From contig JBAOKB010000149.1 of the NCBI GenBank assembly GCA_037044905.1, positions 1 to 64,000 on the forward strand: 64,000 bases of DNA, read 5' to 3'. The notes under the pieces were generated by a model. It had not been told where the DNA came from and made no database searches. It was given only the letters and a program-made list of their open reading frames with translations. The translations under genes were made by a program, and so were the position numbers. Shown piece after piece: positions 54,067 to 64,000 of this stretch (position 1 is its first letter; each line of letters starts with the position of its first letter). Source of the stretch: Hortaea werneckii (lineage: Eukaryota > Ascomycota > Dothideomycetes > Mycosphaerellales > Teratosphaeriaceae).

Positions 54067-56921
54067 ATGGCGGCCTCCAAAGACACCCTCTTCCGGTCGG
54101 TCGACATGACCCTGACCCAGCTCTATGTCGCCAACGAGATCGGTCGCGAGGTGGTTTCAGCATTGGGAGAGTTGGGCTGCATGCAGTTCCGTGATGTACG
54201 TATACGTTGTCAGTCTCCCGATCGAGGAAGAGTGCATAGCTGACACCATATCTAGCTGAACCCCGACACGACTGCCTTCCAGCGCACCTTCACCCAGGAG
54301 ATCCGCCGCCTAGACAATGTCGAGCGCCAGCTGAACTACTTCCGCGTGCAGATGGAGAAGAACGGCGTCGGCATGCGGCCCATCTACGACTTCGCCAACA
54401 CCATCGCTGCCCCTTCTGCCTCCGAGATCGATGAGTTGGCAGACAGGAGCCAGAGCTTGGAACAACGTATTCATGGCCTCAACGACAGCTATGAGACACT
54501 CAAGAAGCGCGAGACAGAGTTGATTGAATGGCGCTGGGTGCTGCGTGAGGCTGGTGGCTTCTTCGATCGTGCGCGGGGTCAGACGGAAGAGATCAGGCAG
54601 AGCGTCGACTCTTCGGATGACGCGCCACTGTTGCGAGACGTTGAGAATGCCAACAGCGCGAACGACGCTCAGCAGAGCGCTGCTCAGAGCTTTAGCGTGA
54701 TGAACATTGGCTTCGTCGCCGGTGTCATCCCTCGCGAGCGGATGGGCGCCTTCGAGCGTATCCTCTGGCGCACGCTCCGTGGTAACCTGTACATGAACCA
54801 GAGCGAGATCCCCGACGCCATCGTGGACCCAGAGAAGAATGAGGAGGTGCATAAGAATGTCTTCGTCATCTTCGCCCATGGAAAGGAGATCATCGCCAAG
54901 ATCCGCAAGATTTCCGAGAGCTTGGGCGCTGACATCTACAATGTCGATGAGAACAGTGAGCTTCGCCGCGACCAGGTTCACGAGGTCAACAATCGCATCC
55001 AAGACATCACCAACGTCCTTCAGAACACGAAGCGCACCCTGGACGCCGAGCTCACCCAGATTGGCCGCTCTTTGGCGGCCTGGATGATCGTTATCAAGAA
55101 AGAGAAGGCTGTCTATCAGACACTGAACCGCTTCTCTTATGATCCGGCTCGCAAGACCCTCGTAGCGGAGGCCTGGTGCCCTACAAACTCTCTGGGTGTT
55201 GTGAAGAGTACGCTGCAAGACGTGAACGACCGTGCTGGCCTGAGCGTTCCCACGATTGTAAACCAAATCAAGACCTCCAAGACGCCGCCAACCTACAACC
55301 GCACGAACAAATTCACTCTTGGCTTCCAGACCATCATCGACGCATACGGTACGGCGAAGTACACCGAGGTTAACCCCGGTCTGCCCACTATTGTGACCTT
55401 CCCCTTCCTCTTCGCCGTCATGTTTGGTGATTTTGGACACGGTGCCATCATGACGCTTGCCGCTATCGCAATGATTTACTGGGAAAAGCCTTTGCAGCGC
55501 GGAAAGCAGGACGAGCTTTTCGGTATGGCCTTCTACGGACGCTACATCATGCTTATGATGGGCATTTACTCCATGTACACCGGTGTGATTTATTGCGATG
55601 CGTTCTCCAAGGAGCTCAGCTTGTTCCCAAGTATGTGGGAATGGCAGTGGCCTGAGAACTATGAGCCGGGACAGGGTGTTGTCAAGGCGCAGCGAGTTGA
55701 AGGGTACACGTACCCGTTCGGACTGGACTGGCGATGGCACGACACAGACAACGACCTCTTGTTTTCGAACTCTTACAAGATGAAGCTTTCAATCATTATG
55801 GGATGGGCACACGTAAGTCATTCTTCTGCCGAAAATCCCTTCACAGCACCCGCTACTACAGTCTCGAAAGAATTTGGATGCTAACAGTGTTCTCCCCAGA
55901 TGACCTACTCTCTTTGCTTCTCGTACATCAACGCTCGTCACTTCAAGACACCCATCGACATCTTTGGCAACTTCATTCCGGGCATGATCTTCTTCCAATC
56001 TATCTTCGGCTACCTCGTCTTCACCATCATCTACAAATGGTCAATTGATTGGTACGCTATTGGACAGCAACCACCAGGACTCCTGAACATGCTCATCTAC
56101 ATGTTCCTCTCCCCAGGCACCGTCAACGAGCCGCTCTATTCTGGTCAAGGAGCCGTTCAAGTGATCTTGGTCCTCTTGGCGCTGGCTATGGTTCCGATTC
56201 TGTTATTCTTGAAGCCTTTCTATCTGAGGTGGGAACACAACAGAGCCAGGGCAATGGGATACCGCGGAATTGGCGAGACGACGACTGTCAGCGCGTTGGA
56301 TGGCGACGACGAGGACGGCGGTCACGGCCATGCCAACGGACGGCCAAGCGCGGAAAGCGACATGGATGGTGGCGCCATGATCACGCAGGATATTGGTGGA
56401 GGTGAGGAGGGACACGAGGAGTTCGAATTCAGCGAAGTGATGATTCACCAGGTCATCCACACGATTGGTAAGTCTTTATTTCCTGTCACATCCCCTGTGC
56501 ATCATCCTTTGGGCACAATTATTGGGCTTGTGACCCTTCGAATACCTTTTACTGCTTGCTAACACATGTGCTATCAGAATTCTGCCTGAACTGCGTCTCT
56601 CACACCGCCTCTTACCTTCGACTTTGGGCTCTCTCCCTCGCTCACCAGCAGCTCTCCAATGTGCTCTGGTCCATGACTCTCGCCAACGCTTTCGGCTTCA
56701 CCGGCGGCCTCGGAATCTTCGCCATCTTCTTCTTCTTCGTCATGTGGTTTGTCCTCACAGTGGCCGTTCTGGTCATCATGGAAGGAACAAGCGCTATGTT
56801 GCATTCGCTGCGTTTGCACTGGGTCGAAGCCATGAGCAAGCACTTCCTTGGTGATGGTGTGCCATTCGAGCCGTTTAGTTTCGGCGTCATGTTGGAGGAA
56901 GAGATGAATGAGTTGATGTAA
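54067..56921 (+). CDS. VPH1: V-type proton ATPase subunit a (Vph1/Stv1-type, 865 aa)
   Basis: Exons 54067-54195, 54256-55812, 55900-56467 and 56578-56921, all joins in frame. The N-terminal cytosolic half (MAASKDTLFRSVDMTLTQLY; GCMQFRDLNPDTTAFQRTF) carries coiled segments. The membrane half starts near FPFLFAVMFGDFGHGAIMTL. The essential Arg of the proton path is in SYLRLWALSLAHQQLS. The end is EPFSFGVMLEEEMNELM. It is the stator/proton-channel subunit of the V0 sector and acidifies vacuole and Golgi. Whether it is the only isoform (Vph1 and Stv1 merged, as usual in filamentous fungi) cannot be told from the window; the symbol is by homology. Confidence 0.97.
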
Positions 56922-57897
56922 GATTGGGTTTATCGTTGGGTGAGTAAGGGATGAAGTGAAGTTTCGTTGAGTGTACAGTAGATAGATTTTGTAAGTCTTT
57001 TGTGAAACAAGTATGTTTCCCATTCGCGTCTCCCTCTGCTGCAACGTTCATTAGAAAGTGGTAGGGCCTCCGCCCGCCCAATCGTAGGTATTATTTGACA
57101 AAGCAGACATTGCAAGATTAAGTGACACCAGACGTAACGACTTTGCTTGTCTGAGACGCCTTTGGTGATGAAGGATGAGGCCGGGATTATGACGTGAAGA
57201 GATCATCGACTGTGCTTTCCAGCCGCGGTACGTTTGGTGATTATTCCGCTCAGACTTCACATACACAGATAGCTGGATTTTAGGCGGTAGCGGCGCCTTG
57301 CACGTGTAGGCTGCCCGCCCATACAGAAGATCCAAATGAACACTATCATACCGCTCTTATCGCGGGAAGAATCGCTTGGGCCACGGCCCACGAGACATTA
57401 GTATAGATAGCTCCACGCCAAATCGCCACCTGGACACCTTCGCTTGACCGCCTGATCGCCGCTGGCACAAGCGAACTGTGTGATTGTCATTAGACGACCT
57501 ATGCTCGCGCGCCGATTTATTAAAAATACAGCGACTCCAGTTTTGTGCTGTTCACTTTGCCTACTATTTCGTTGAGCCATGGCAAGAAGGTAGTGTATCC
57601 AACCGGTTGTATCTATAGACAAGACCGAGAACTCCCTGGATCTTCTAGAAGCGCGGCGCCTCCGGCCCGAGCAGAATCCGGAAGCTTGTCCCTGCACGTG
57701 CTTGTAACCTCAAGTCTTTCCTCTCGCAGCACTCGACGTGATCTATCTCTCCTAACCTCAACGGCCGCTTCCTGGGCCCGGACGTGAACACTCTAAACCT
57801 CAATGCCTCAAGACTGCCTCTGATTTTCTACCTAACATCACGTGAGCCACTTCGACGATACCTAATCTCACTCGGCCCCAACAAAACCGCCACCGCC
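56922..57897. other. Intergenic
   Basis: 3' end of the V-ATPase gene and leader/promoter of the amino-acid transporter. No gene supported. Confidence 0.5.
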
Positions 57898-59667
57898 ATG
57901 GCCGATACTCCTGGCAGCGAACAAAGTCGAAGGGAGGCACAGATTGTTGACCGCCACCTTCCAGACGGCTATACCGCTGCACCCGAAGCGGTAGACTATG
58001 ATTCTCATGACACTGCTGAGCCTGACCACCAAGCCAATGGCGAGCAGCAGGAATCCTCACTACGTCTACAGGGTGGCGATATTCATCGAGACATCTTCAA
58101 GATCAAGGCGCGTGCGGCTGCCCCAAAGCGAGCAAACACTTTCTCTGCCGCGCATCAGAAGCCCAATGTCCCAATCACGCCTGAAGGCGATGATGTAGGT
58201 GCACCGCTGGGTCAGGAGCCCGGCGGCTTCCGCAGACAATATGTCCAGACGCAAGGCTTCCAGCGAAGACTGAGCACGGCCGCGACCCCTGCTACGAGGA
58301 ATTTTATCAACTTCTTGGAGATGTATGGATCTTTTGCCGGCGAAGACCTGGCGGACACGGATGAGGACGACGAAAGCGCCATTGATGACGGAGAAGCCGG
58401 GCCCGACGAGCCTATGACAGAGCGAAGACCTCTTCTCGGACGCCGAAAGAGCACTAAGAGATTCCGACGCGAAGGTGATGCATCCACCTCGAAGACTTTC
58501 TTCACCCTGCTGAAGGCTTTCATTGGTACTGGCATCATGTTCCTGCCGAAAGCCTTCAAGAACGGTGGCATCCTGTTCTCGAGCATCACTCTTATCATGA
58601 CCTCTCTCATCACGACACTCTGCTTTCGGCTGTTACTCCAATGCCGAAAGCGATACGGCGGTGGTGGTTATGGCGAGCTGGGCGAGGCCATCGTCGGAAC
58701 GAAGCTCCGATCACTGATCCTCGGATCTATTACACTCTCTCAGCTCGGCTTCGTGTGTGCAGGTCTCATTTTCACGGCAGAGAACATGCTCGCCTTCGCC
58801 GAATCCGTCTCGTGGCGATCGGGCTCCGCACAGCCCTTCGGTGTTGATGCCCTCATCGCAATACAGTTTGTGGTTCTCGTGCCCCTTGCACTTATCCGGA
58901 ACATCTCCAAGCTTGGCCCAGCAGCGCTATTAGCAGACTTCTTCATCCTCATCGGCTTGGTCTACATTTGGTATTACGATATCGCCACCCTGGCTCAGCG
59001 AGGCATCGCGCCAAGTGTAGTCAATTTCAACTCGTCGACGTTTACGCTCACCATCGGATCTGCTATCTTCACATTCGAAGGCATTGGGCTTATTCTGCCG
59101 ATTCAGTCAAGTATGAAGAAGCCGGAACACTTTTCGAAGCTGCTCTACCTGGTCATGTTCATCGTCACGGTCGTCTTCACTTCGGTCGGTGCCCTTTGCT
59201 ACGCTACATTCGGTGACGAGACCAAAATTCAGATCATTTCAAACTTCCCACAGACGAGCCGACTGGTCAATGCTGTCCAGTTCATCTACTCGCTCGCTGT
59301 CCTTGTGGGCGAGCCAGTGCAGCTCTACCCAGCAATCCGTATCATCGAAACCTCGATATTCGGCGACAAGGCAAGCGGGAAGAAATCGGCACCGATCAAG
59401 TGGAAGAAGAATCTACTGCGCAGCTGCATGATGCTCGGATGTGGCGTGATTGCCATCCTCGGCGCTAGCGATCTGGACAAATTTGTGGCACTCATCGGCA
59501 GTTTCGCATGCGTGCCACTTGTGTACATCTATCCACCCCTGCTTCACTACATGGGCAATGCTAGGAGACCGTGGGAGAAGGCTTTGGATCTTGCGTTAAT
59601 GACGCTTGGTGTTGGCGCTATGGCATACACGAGTCTGGTGACATTGTCGCAGTGGGTACAGAACTGA
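57898..59667 (+). CDS. Vacuolar amino-acid transporter, AAAP family (AVT3/AVT4-like, 589 aa)
   Basis: Single exon, ATG at 57898 (MADTPGSEQSRREAQIVDRH). The frame stays open upstream but without an ATG. A hydrophilic N-terminal about 190 residues with an acidic patch (DTDEDDESAIDDGEAGPDE) is followed by about 10-11 spans beginning KTFFTLLKAFIGTGIMFLPKAF, the AAAP signature. Other marks are IFTFEGIGLILPIQSSMKKP and GEPVQLYPAIRIIE. The long N-terminus with a late transmembrane start is typical of Avt3/Avt4, which export amino acids from the vacuole using the proton gradient. It lies next to V-ATPase subunit a, which makes that gradient, but neighbours in fungi need not be co-regulated. Confidence 0.93.
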   Translation: MADTPGSEQSRREAQIVDRHLPDGYTAAPEAVDYDSHDTAEPDHQANGEQQESSLRLQGGDIHRDIFKIKARAAAPKRANTFSAAHQKPNVPITPEGDDVGAPLGQEPGGFRRQYVQTQGFQRRLSTAATPATRNFINFLEMYGSFAGEDLADTDEDDESAIDDGEAGPDEPMTERRPLLGRRKSTKRFRREGDASTSKTFFTLLKAFIGTGIMFLPKAFKNGGILFSSITLIMTSLITTLCFRLLLQCRKRYGGGGYGELGEAIVGTKLRSLILGSITLSQLGFVCAGLIFTAENMLAFAESVSWRSGSAQPFGVDALIAIQFVVLVPLALIRNISKLGPAALLADFFILIGLVYIWYYDIATLAQRGIAPSVVNFNSSTFTLTIGSAIFTFEGIGLILPIQSSMKKPEHFSKLLYLVMFIVTVVFTSVGALCYATFGDETKIQIISNFPQTSRLVNAVQFIYSLAVLVGEPVQLYPAIRIIETSIFGDKASGKKSAPIKWKKNLLRSCMMLGCGVIAILGASDLDKFVALIGSFACVPLVYIYPPLLHYMGNARRPWEKALDLALMTLGVGAMAYTSLVTLSQWVQN

Positions 59668-60157
59668 GTGCAGTAGAGATGGACGAAGAGACGGGAGGAA
59701 AGAGATGATATATCTAGAGTCTGAGTGGATTTTGGATGGAGTGCGAGGGGGGTTAAAGCGGAGGAGCTTCAACAATTACATAGAAAATCCACGACCGGGC
59801 AAATGTTTGAATATTGTAATGATTAAGAAGACACGCAGCATATCACTTATCTTCCTACGTACGCAGCAAATACACTCCTTCGCGCGAATAGACGTTCTCC
59901 CGGTTGCAAGGTTAGCTTTGTCCAATGGTACCCCGCAGATGCATGTGCCGCGCCCGCGCCCGCTCGGTTCAATGATGCAACCGACAACATCGAAAACAGA
60001 AGGTCGGAAATAAAATGCGTAAACACCGTAGTGGCCAGGTCCATTTGTAAAGAAGGCGAAAGCAATTGCTTTCATCTCCATCCACTTTCCTCCTTCCCGC
60101 AAACTACATTCTCTTTCCAAACACCCAGACCCCACAAAACCCATACAGACTAGCACA
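59668..60157. other. Intergenic
   Basis: No gene. CCGCGCCCGCGCCCGC lies at about 59948-59963. A CT-rich tract sits before the aldo-keto reductase ATG. Confidence 0.5.
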
Positions 60158-61338
60158 ATGGCCGAACACATGCCCGTCTCCAAGTTCGATCCGAAGGACA
60201 TGGTAAGGAAGATAGCCATTCTCTCATAGCGACGACCAGTGGATTGACAGGAAGTGAAAACAGGTCTTTCGCCACCTCGGCCCCAGCGGTCTGAAGGTTT
60301 CTGTCCTGTCCCTCGGCGGCTGGCTCACCTACGGCGGTACGCAGAAGGGCAGCATCGTCAAGGACTGTCTCCAGGCAGCCTGGGACCATGGCATCAACTG
60401 TAAGTGACCCATGAGACCTCACCCCGCGCGGGACCAATCTCTGACCGCAATCGCTTCTAGTCTTCGACACGGCCGAAGTGTATGCCAACGGCGAGTCCGA
60501 GGTGGAGATGGGACAGGCTCTGAAGGAGCTGAACTGGCCAAGAGATGAATACGTTCTGAGCACAAAGGTCTTCTTCGGTACAGGCCGCAAGGAACCCAAC
60601 ACCCGCGGTTTGAGCAGGAAGCACGTCGTCGAAGGCTTGAAGAGCTGCCTTGGGCGTATGCAGCAGCCGTACGTCGACATTGTGCTCGCACACAGGCCGG
60701 ATGTGGGCACACCGATGAAGGAGATCGTCGAGGGCTTCACCCAGTGCATTCGCAACTTGAACCTCGCCTACTACTGGGGTACTTCAGAGTGGTCGGCCGT
60801 ACAGATCATGGAGGCCACCCAGATCGCCGAGAAGTACAACCTCATTGCGCCTATTGCGGACCAGCCGCAGTACAACGCCTTCCACCGCCAGCGCTTCGAG
60901 GTGGAGTACGCCCCGCTCTACGAGCAGTTCCAGTACGGCACCACCATCTGGTCGCCGCTCGCCTCCGGTCTCCTCACCGGAAAGTACAACGACGGTATTC
61001 CAGAGGACAGCCGCTTCGCCAACAACAAGGCCTTCTTCGAGAACACGGTCAAGTCGCTGCAGACTGACGAGGGCAAGGCGAAGATCGCCAAGGTCCGCAA
61101 GCTGACCGAGATCGCCCAGAAGCTCGGTGTCAGCGTCGCCGCCCTGAGTATCGCCTGGTGTATCAAGAACGAGAACGTCAGCACCGTCATCCTCGGCGCC
61201 ACTAAAGTCGCGCAGATCGAAGACAACTGCAAGGCCATTACGGTGCTTGACAAGCTGACGCCAGAGTTGATGGAGGAGATTGAGAAGATCCTCGACAACA
61301 AGCCTGCCGAGGCGCCCACTTTCAACCGTAAGAGGTGA
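60158..61338 (+). CDS. Aldo-keto reductase, voltage-gated K+ channel beta-subunit type (352 aa)
   Basis: Exons 60158-60202, 60264-60399 and 60461-61338. The tetrad is D63, Y68, K96 and H138 (FFDTAEVYANGESE, LSTKVFFG, VLAHRPD). The end has AWCIKNENVSTVILGATKV, the NADP-binding loop. The Kv-beta-type marks are the start VFRHLGPSGLKVSVLSLGGW and the W(T/S)PLASGLLTGKY stretch. Fungal members are NADPH-dependent reductases of aldehydes and ketones, with no potassium channel partner needed. Strong codon bias toward C-ending codons suggests good expression. Intact. Confidence 0.95.
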
Positions 61339-62329
61339 GCGGACATTTGAGTGACGCCTTGCGATGTTCTGCTTGGCAGAGTGCATTGAAAGCGCGGTTT
61401 TTCCATAACAGAGACATGAGCTTACGGCAGGCCAATAGGACCAAATGGCCGCGCGCGAGGAAGAACAAGCTTTAGATAGCCATGAATACGATGCGATATG
61501 AAGAGAGATTCGAATATGTTTCAGCCGTGCTTCATATTGGAATGTTAATGAAGACTCTTCAACCTGGGGTCCTAGGTTATGTTTTACGTCCATATCGAGG
61601 TCAAGGGATCTCACGTAAGCCTCAATTATGCAGCGCGAACGGTAAGACGGCTATGAAATCAAACGATGCCAAAGCCACGGAGGAGTGATGTCCTTTTCTA
61701 GCAAGGTTCTACGATGTGCATTCTGCATCATTCATTCAAAGTACTCGTAGTCGTCTACTGTCACGACCCGACGTCGTTGATTGTCATAGACCAAGGTCTG
61801 TTAGAGGACAATAGACCAACTACGGAACATGTCACGGCCGGAGAGCCTTTCCGTGGCATTTGAAAGGAAACGGACTCTGCTTATGTTCCTTGGTGTCACA
61901 ATTTCAAGCATTTCTCACCTTCAGAACGAGTGACAGGGAAAAAGAGTGAGTAGAACACAGAAAGCATACAATAGTGTCTGTCACCAAGCTTTCTCAACTT
62001 CACCGAGTGTCAGCACCATAGCCGAGGTTCAAGTCGCCGCTCCATCATTCAGCTGCGGCTGCTCATTTGTTTTCGACCAAGCCTCATATAAAACTAATCG
62101 ATCAATATTCCACCGTCAATCCAAGAAAGCGAGAAACCAGAGAGTAAAAAACGCCAGTGGCGAACACAATTTGGGCTCTTTCACCATAACTCCCCCCCCA
62201 TTCGGAAAGCCGGAACACTTATCGTCTCCAATCTTCATTACTGCAGTCTCGTCCTCAAGAATTCCATCGTCGACTACCCTTTTCAAATTGAAGCACCGAA
62301 GAAGAAGAAAAAGATAGGAGATAAGGAAA
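61339..62329. other. Intergenic
   Basis: About 1 kb, AT-richer, no supported gene. The last 250 bases include the promoter of the RraA-like gene. Confidence 0.5.
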
Positions 62330-63311
62330 ATGTCTGTCGATGCCGAAATCGAGGCAAAATGTAAAGCAATCAGCACCAACTATTCGGCCTGTGATGTAAG
62401 CTTAACCCGACAACCAAAACCCTGTCTTCCCATGCCTTTCTACCAACAATGAAGGCCGCAAGCAAAACAACCGTCAGAAAAGACGAAAGAGAGCAAAGAC
62501 CAAGAGGAGTCTTTATATTGGCAAGTTCACTAAAAATTCCCAGGTCTCCGACGCCCTCCTCAAACTAAAAATCCCCCAAGCCGGATTCCTTCCCGACATC
62601 CTCCCCCTCAACAACAACAACAGCAACCAAAACCCAACAACCATCGTAGCACCCCTGTCAACCGTCCTCTTTGTCCCCAAACCCCCATCCCCAACAACAG
62701 GGGAAACAACCCCGACCCCCATCATCCCCCCGGAATCCAACATCCCCCAAGACAAACACTGGACCGACCTCCCAGCCCCCGGAACAATCGTGCTCCTCCA
62801 ACAACCCCACGGACAGATCTGCGCCGTATGCGGGGACATCCTCGCCACGCGGCTGAAAGTCCGAGGGGTAAGGGGGATCGTAGCGGATGGACGGGTGAGG
62901 GATGTCGTCGCGTTATCTAATCTCTGCCGACCGGCCAGTGCTACCAGCACGAGGAGCAGTGGCGAGGGGAACGGGGGAGGAGGAGGCGAGTTCACGGTGT
63001 GGAGCCGGGGGACGTCGACGGTGGGGACGGGACTAGCGGCGCAGGCGTGGTGTGTAGATGTGCCATTATCCCTCGCCACAGCTGACAATGACGCCTCCAC
63101 CACCACAAGCGCCTCATCCGAGACCCTGCAGGTCCATCCGGGGGATATAATCGTCTGCGACGAAGGGGAGAGGGGGGGCGTGGTAATTCCTTTGGCGAAA
63201 CTGGATGAAGTTCTCAAGTTACTTCCGGGGTTGAAGGAGGCAGATGAGAAGTGTATTGCGGATGTGGAGGGCGGGGTGGATGTTCGGGAGGCGTTTAGGC
63301 GACATCGATAG
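62330..63311 (+). CDS. RraA-like (DlpA-type) protein (277 aa)
   Basis: Exon 1 is 62330-62395 (MSVDAEIEAKCKAISTNYSACD). The 148-nt intron is GTAAGC...CACTAAAAATTCCCAG, and exon 2 is 62544-63311. The RraA fold is shown by the start VSDALLKLKIPQAGFLPDIL, PGTIVLLQQPHGQICAVCGD, the ATRLKVRGVRGIVADGRVRD signature (GD near A, R-G-x-x-G-x-x-x-D-G-x-x-R-D) and VHPGDIIVCDEGERGGVVIP. A Gly/Ser/Thr-rich loop insertion of about 60 residues splits the second half. Family members are often 4-hydroxy-4-methyl-2-oxoglutarate or oxaloacetate aldolase-like, but many have no known activity. Confidence 0.85.
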
Positions 63312-63716
63312 GGGTGGGAAGAAGAGAGGAAAGGAAAGAGAAGGGAAAGGGAAAGGGAAAAGGGAAAGCAAGCAGCGCCTCACCTAATAACGTACTCACC
63401 TATGTGACGCTCTGTGCCTGGTAAGCTCACTTTCGCGGAGCTTTAGGCAATGAGCCGACGACACTCGATAGGGAGCTCATTAGATATATTGAAGGAACAC
63501 AAAAGAGAGTATGAGATTTTTGGCATTTTAATTCTACAAAAAGGAAAAAGAAAAAATTTGTAGAACTATCAACACAATCTGAGAAAAGACCCGAAGAATC
63601 CGAACCCATAAGCCCCCCTCTTCCCATCCGCCTTTTGAAAAAAAAAAAAAAAAAAAAAATTCATTCCCACAAAGTCAGATGGAAGAAGAAGTCCAATGGC
63701 AAATCTCGAAACCCCG
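63312..63716. other. Intergenic with A22 tract
   Basis: Convergent 3' ends of the RraA-like and exchanger genes. A GGGAAA-type purine repeat lies at about 63330-63368. A run of 22 A is at 63638-63659. No gene. Confidence 0.6.
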
Positions 63717-64000
63717 CTAGAAGAACCCCTTAACCACGGTCCCAATATCCCCCGCATCATCCGGGTAAACATAGAAAGCGATAGCAATAATGATAAAAGT
63801 CCCCAGACACATACAACCCTCGAGGTAATTACTCTTCCCATCCTGAATCAGATAATTCACAACAAGCACACTCAGGAAGAAGACGACAGTTTCGAAACCC
63901 TGGAAATGCAACGTCATCTCTTTCCCGATGATCCAGCCGAGGATGACGAGAAAGGGGGTGACGAAGAGGGCGATCTGCATGGAGGAGCCGATGGCGACGC
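63717..64000 (-). CDS. Vacuolar Ca2+/H+ exchanger (CAX/Vcx1-like), 3' part, cut by window end
   Basis: Only the last about 94 codons are visible; the stop TAG is at 63717-63719. The frame enters from beyond 64000 with VAIGSSMQIALFVTPFLVIL, part of the second alpha-repeat signature of the CAX family, followed by three hydrophobic spans and a short end (DIGTVVKGFF). By family it moves calcium into the vacuole in exchange for protons. Confidence 0.93.
   Translation of the reverse strand, partial: VAIGSSMQIALFVTPFLVILGWIIGKEMTLHFQGFETVVFFLSVLVVNYLIQDGKSNYLEGCMCLGTFIIIAIAFYVYPDDAGDIGTVVKGFF

Noticed and set aside
54310..55740. 476-codon minus-strand frame opposite V-ATPase subunit a
   Set aside because: Shadow of a highly codon-biased real gene; no known domain.
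60784..61614. 276-codon minus-strand frame opposite the aldo-keto reductase
   Set aside because: Shadow frame made by C/G-ending codons of the real gene.
1..64000. CRISPR arrays, bacterial operons, rRNA genes
   Set aside because: Eukaryotic chromosome end; no spaced repeats of CRISPR type and no rRNA-like sequence seen.

Overview
This window is a chromosome end of a filamentous ascomycete (Pezizomycotina). About 19 copies of CCCTAA/TTAGGG lie at the left edge, genes carry short GT-AG introns (about 45-90 nt) with CTAAC-like branch sites, and the recognisable proteins are fungal. A Dothideomycete, perhaps of the Mycosphaerellales/Capnodiales, is my best guess from the general feel of the gene set; this is inference only. 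Bases 1-46 are not genomic: they read as a leftover Oxford Nanopore native-barcode adapter joined directly to the telomere. The sequence is therefore nanopore-derived and the read really reached the chromosome tip.

Region 1 (0-6 kb) is telomere, short subtelomeric repeats and one telomere-linked RecQ-type helicase (TLH) reading toward the telomere. The TLH is a single 5.1-kb frame with no frameshift, broken by six in-frame stops that are all TAG. Region 2 (6-43 kb) is gene-poor and lineage-specific. It holds a secreted GH3 beta-glucosidase, two copies of an SNF2-type helicase C-terminal protein, two small unnamed paralogous families (A at 16.5 and 18.4 kb, B at 26.4 and 41.9 kb), several coiled-coil proteins, a 1141-residue UPF1-like SF1 helicase with a broken inverted partial copy 0.7 kb downstream, and a gene built from a 21-bp heptad-coding minisatellite. 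Several of these are decaying, again mostly through in-frame TAG codons.

Region 3 (43-52 kb) is metabolic accessory sequence: an S15/CocE-type hydrolase, a DUR3-like solute:sodium symporter, a TLH relic far from the telomere next to a 58-base poly-G run, a GFA/CENP-V protein and a secreted heme-thiolate peroxidase. Region 4 (52-64 kb) is ordinary conserved chromosome arm: thioredoxin-domain protein, V-ATPase subunit a, vacuolar amino-acid transporter, potassium-channel-beta-like aldo-keto reductase, RraA-like protein and the 3' end of a vacuolar Ca2+/H+ exchanger. Three of these act at the vacuole (proton pump, amino-acid export, Ca2+/H+ exchange).

The most noteworthy signals are the TAG-only interruption pattern (about ten TAG against one TGA), the presence of five different families in duplicate or as relics inside one 50-kb subtelomere, and a possible degenerate tyrosine-recombinase-like core in the TLH that recurs in the internal relic.
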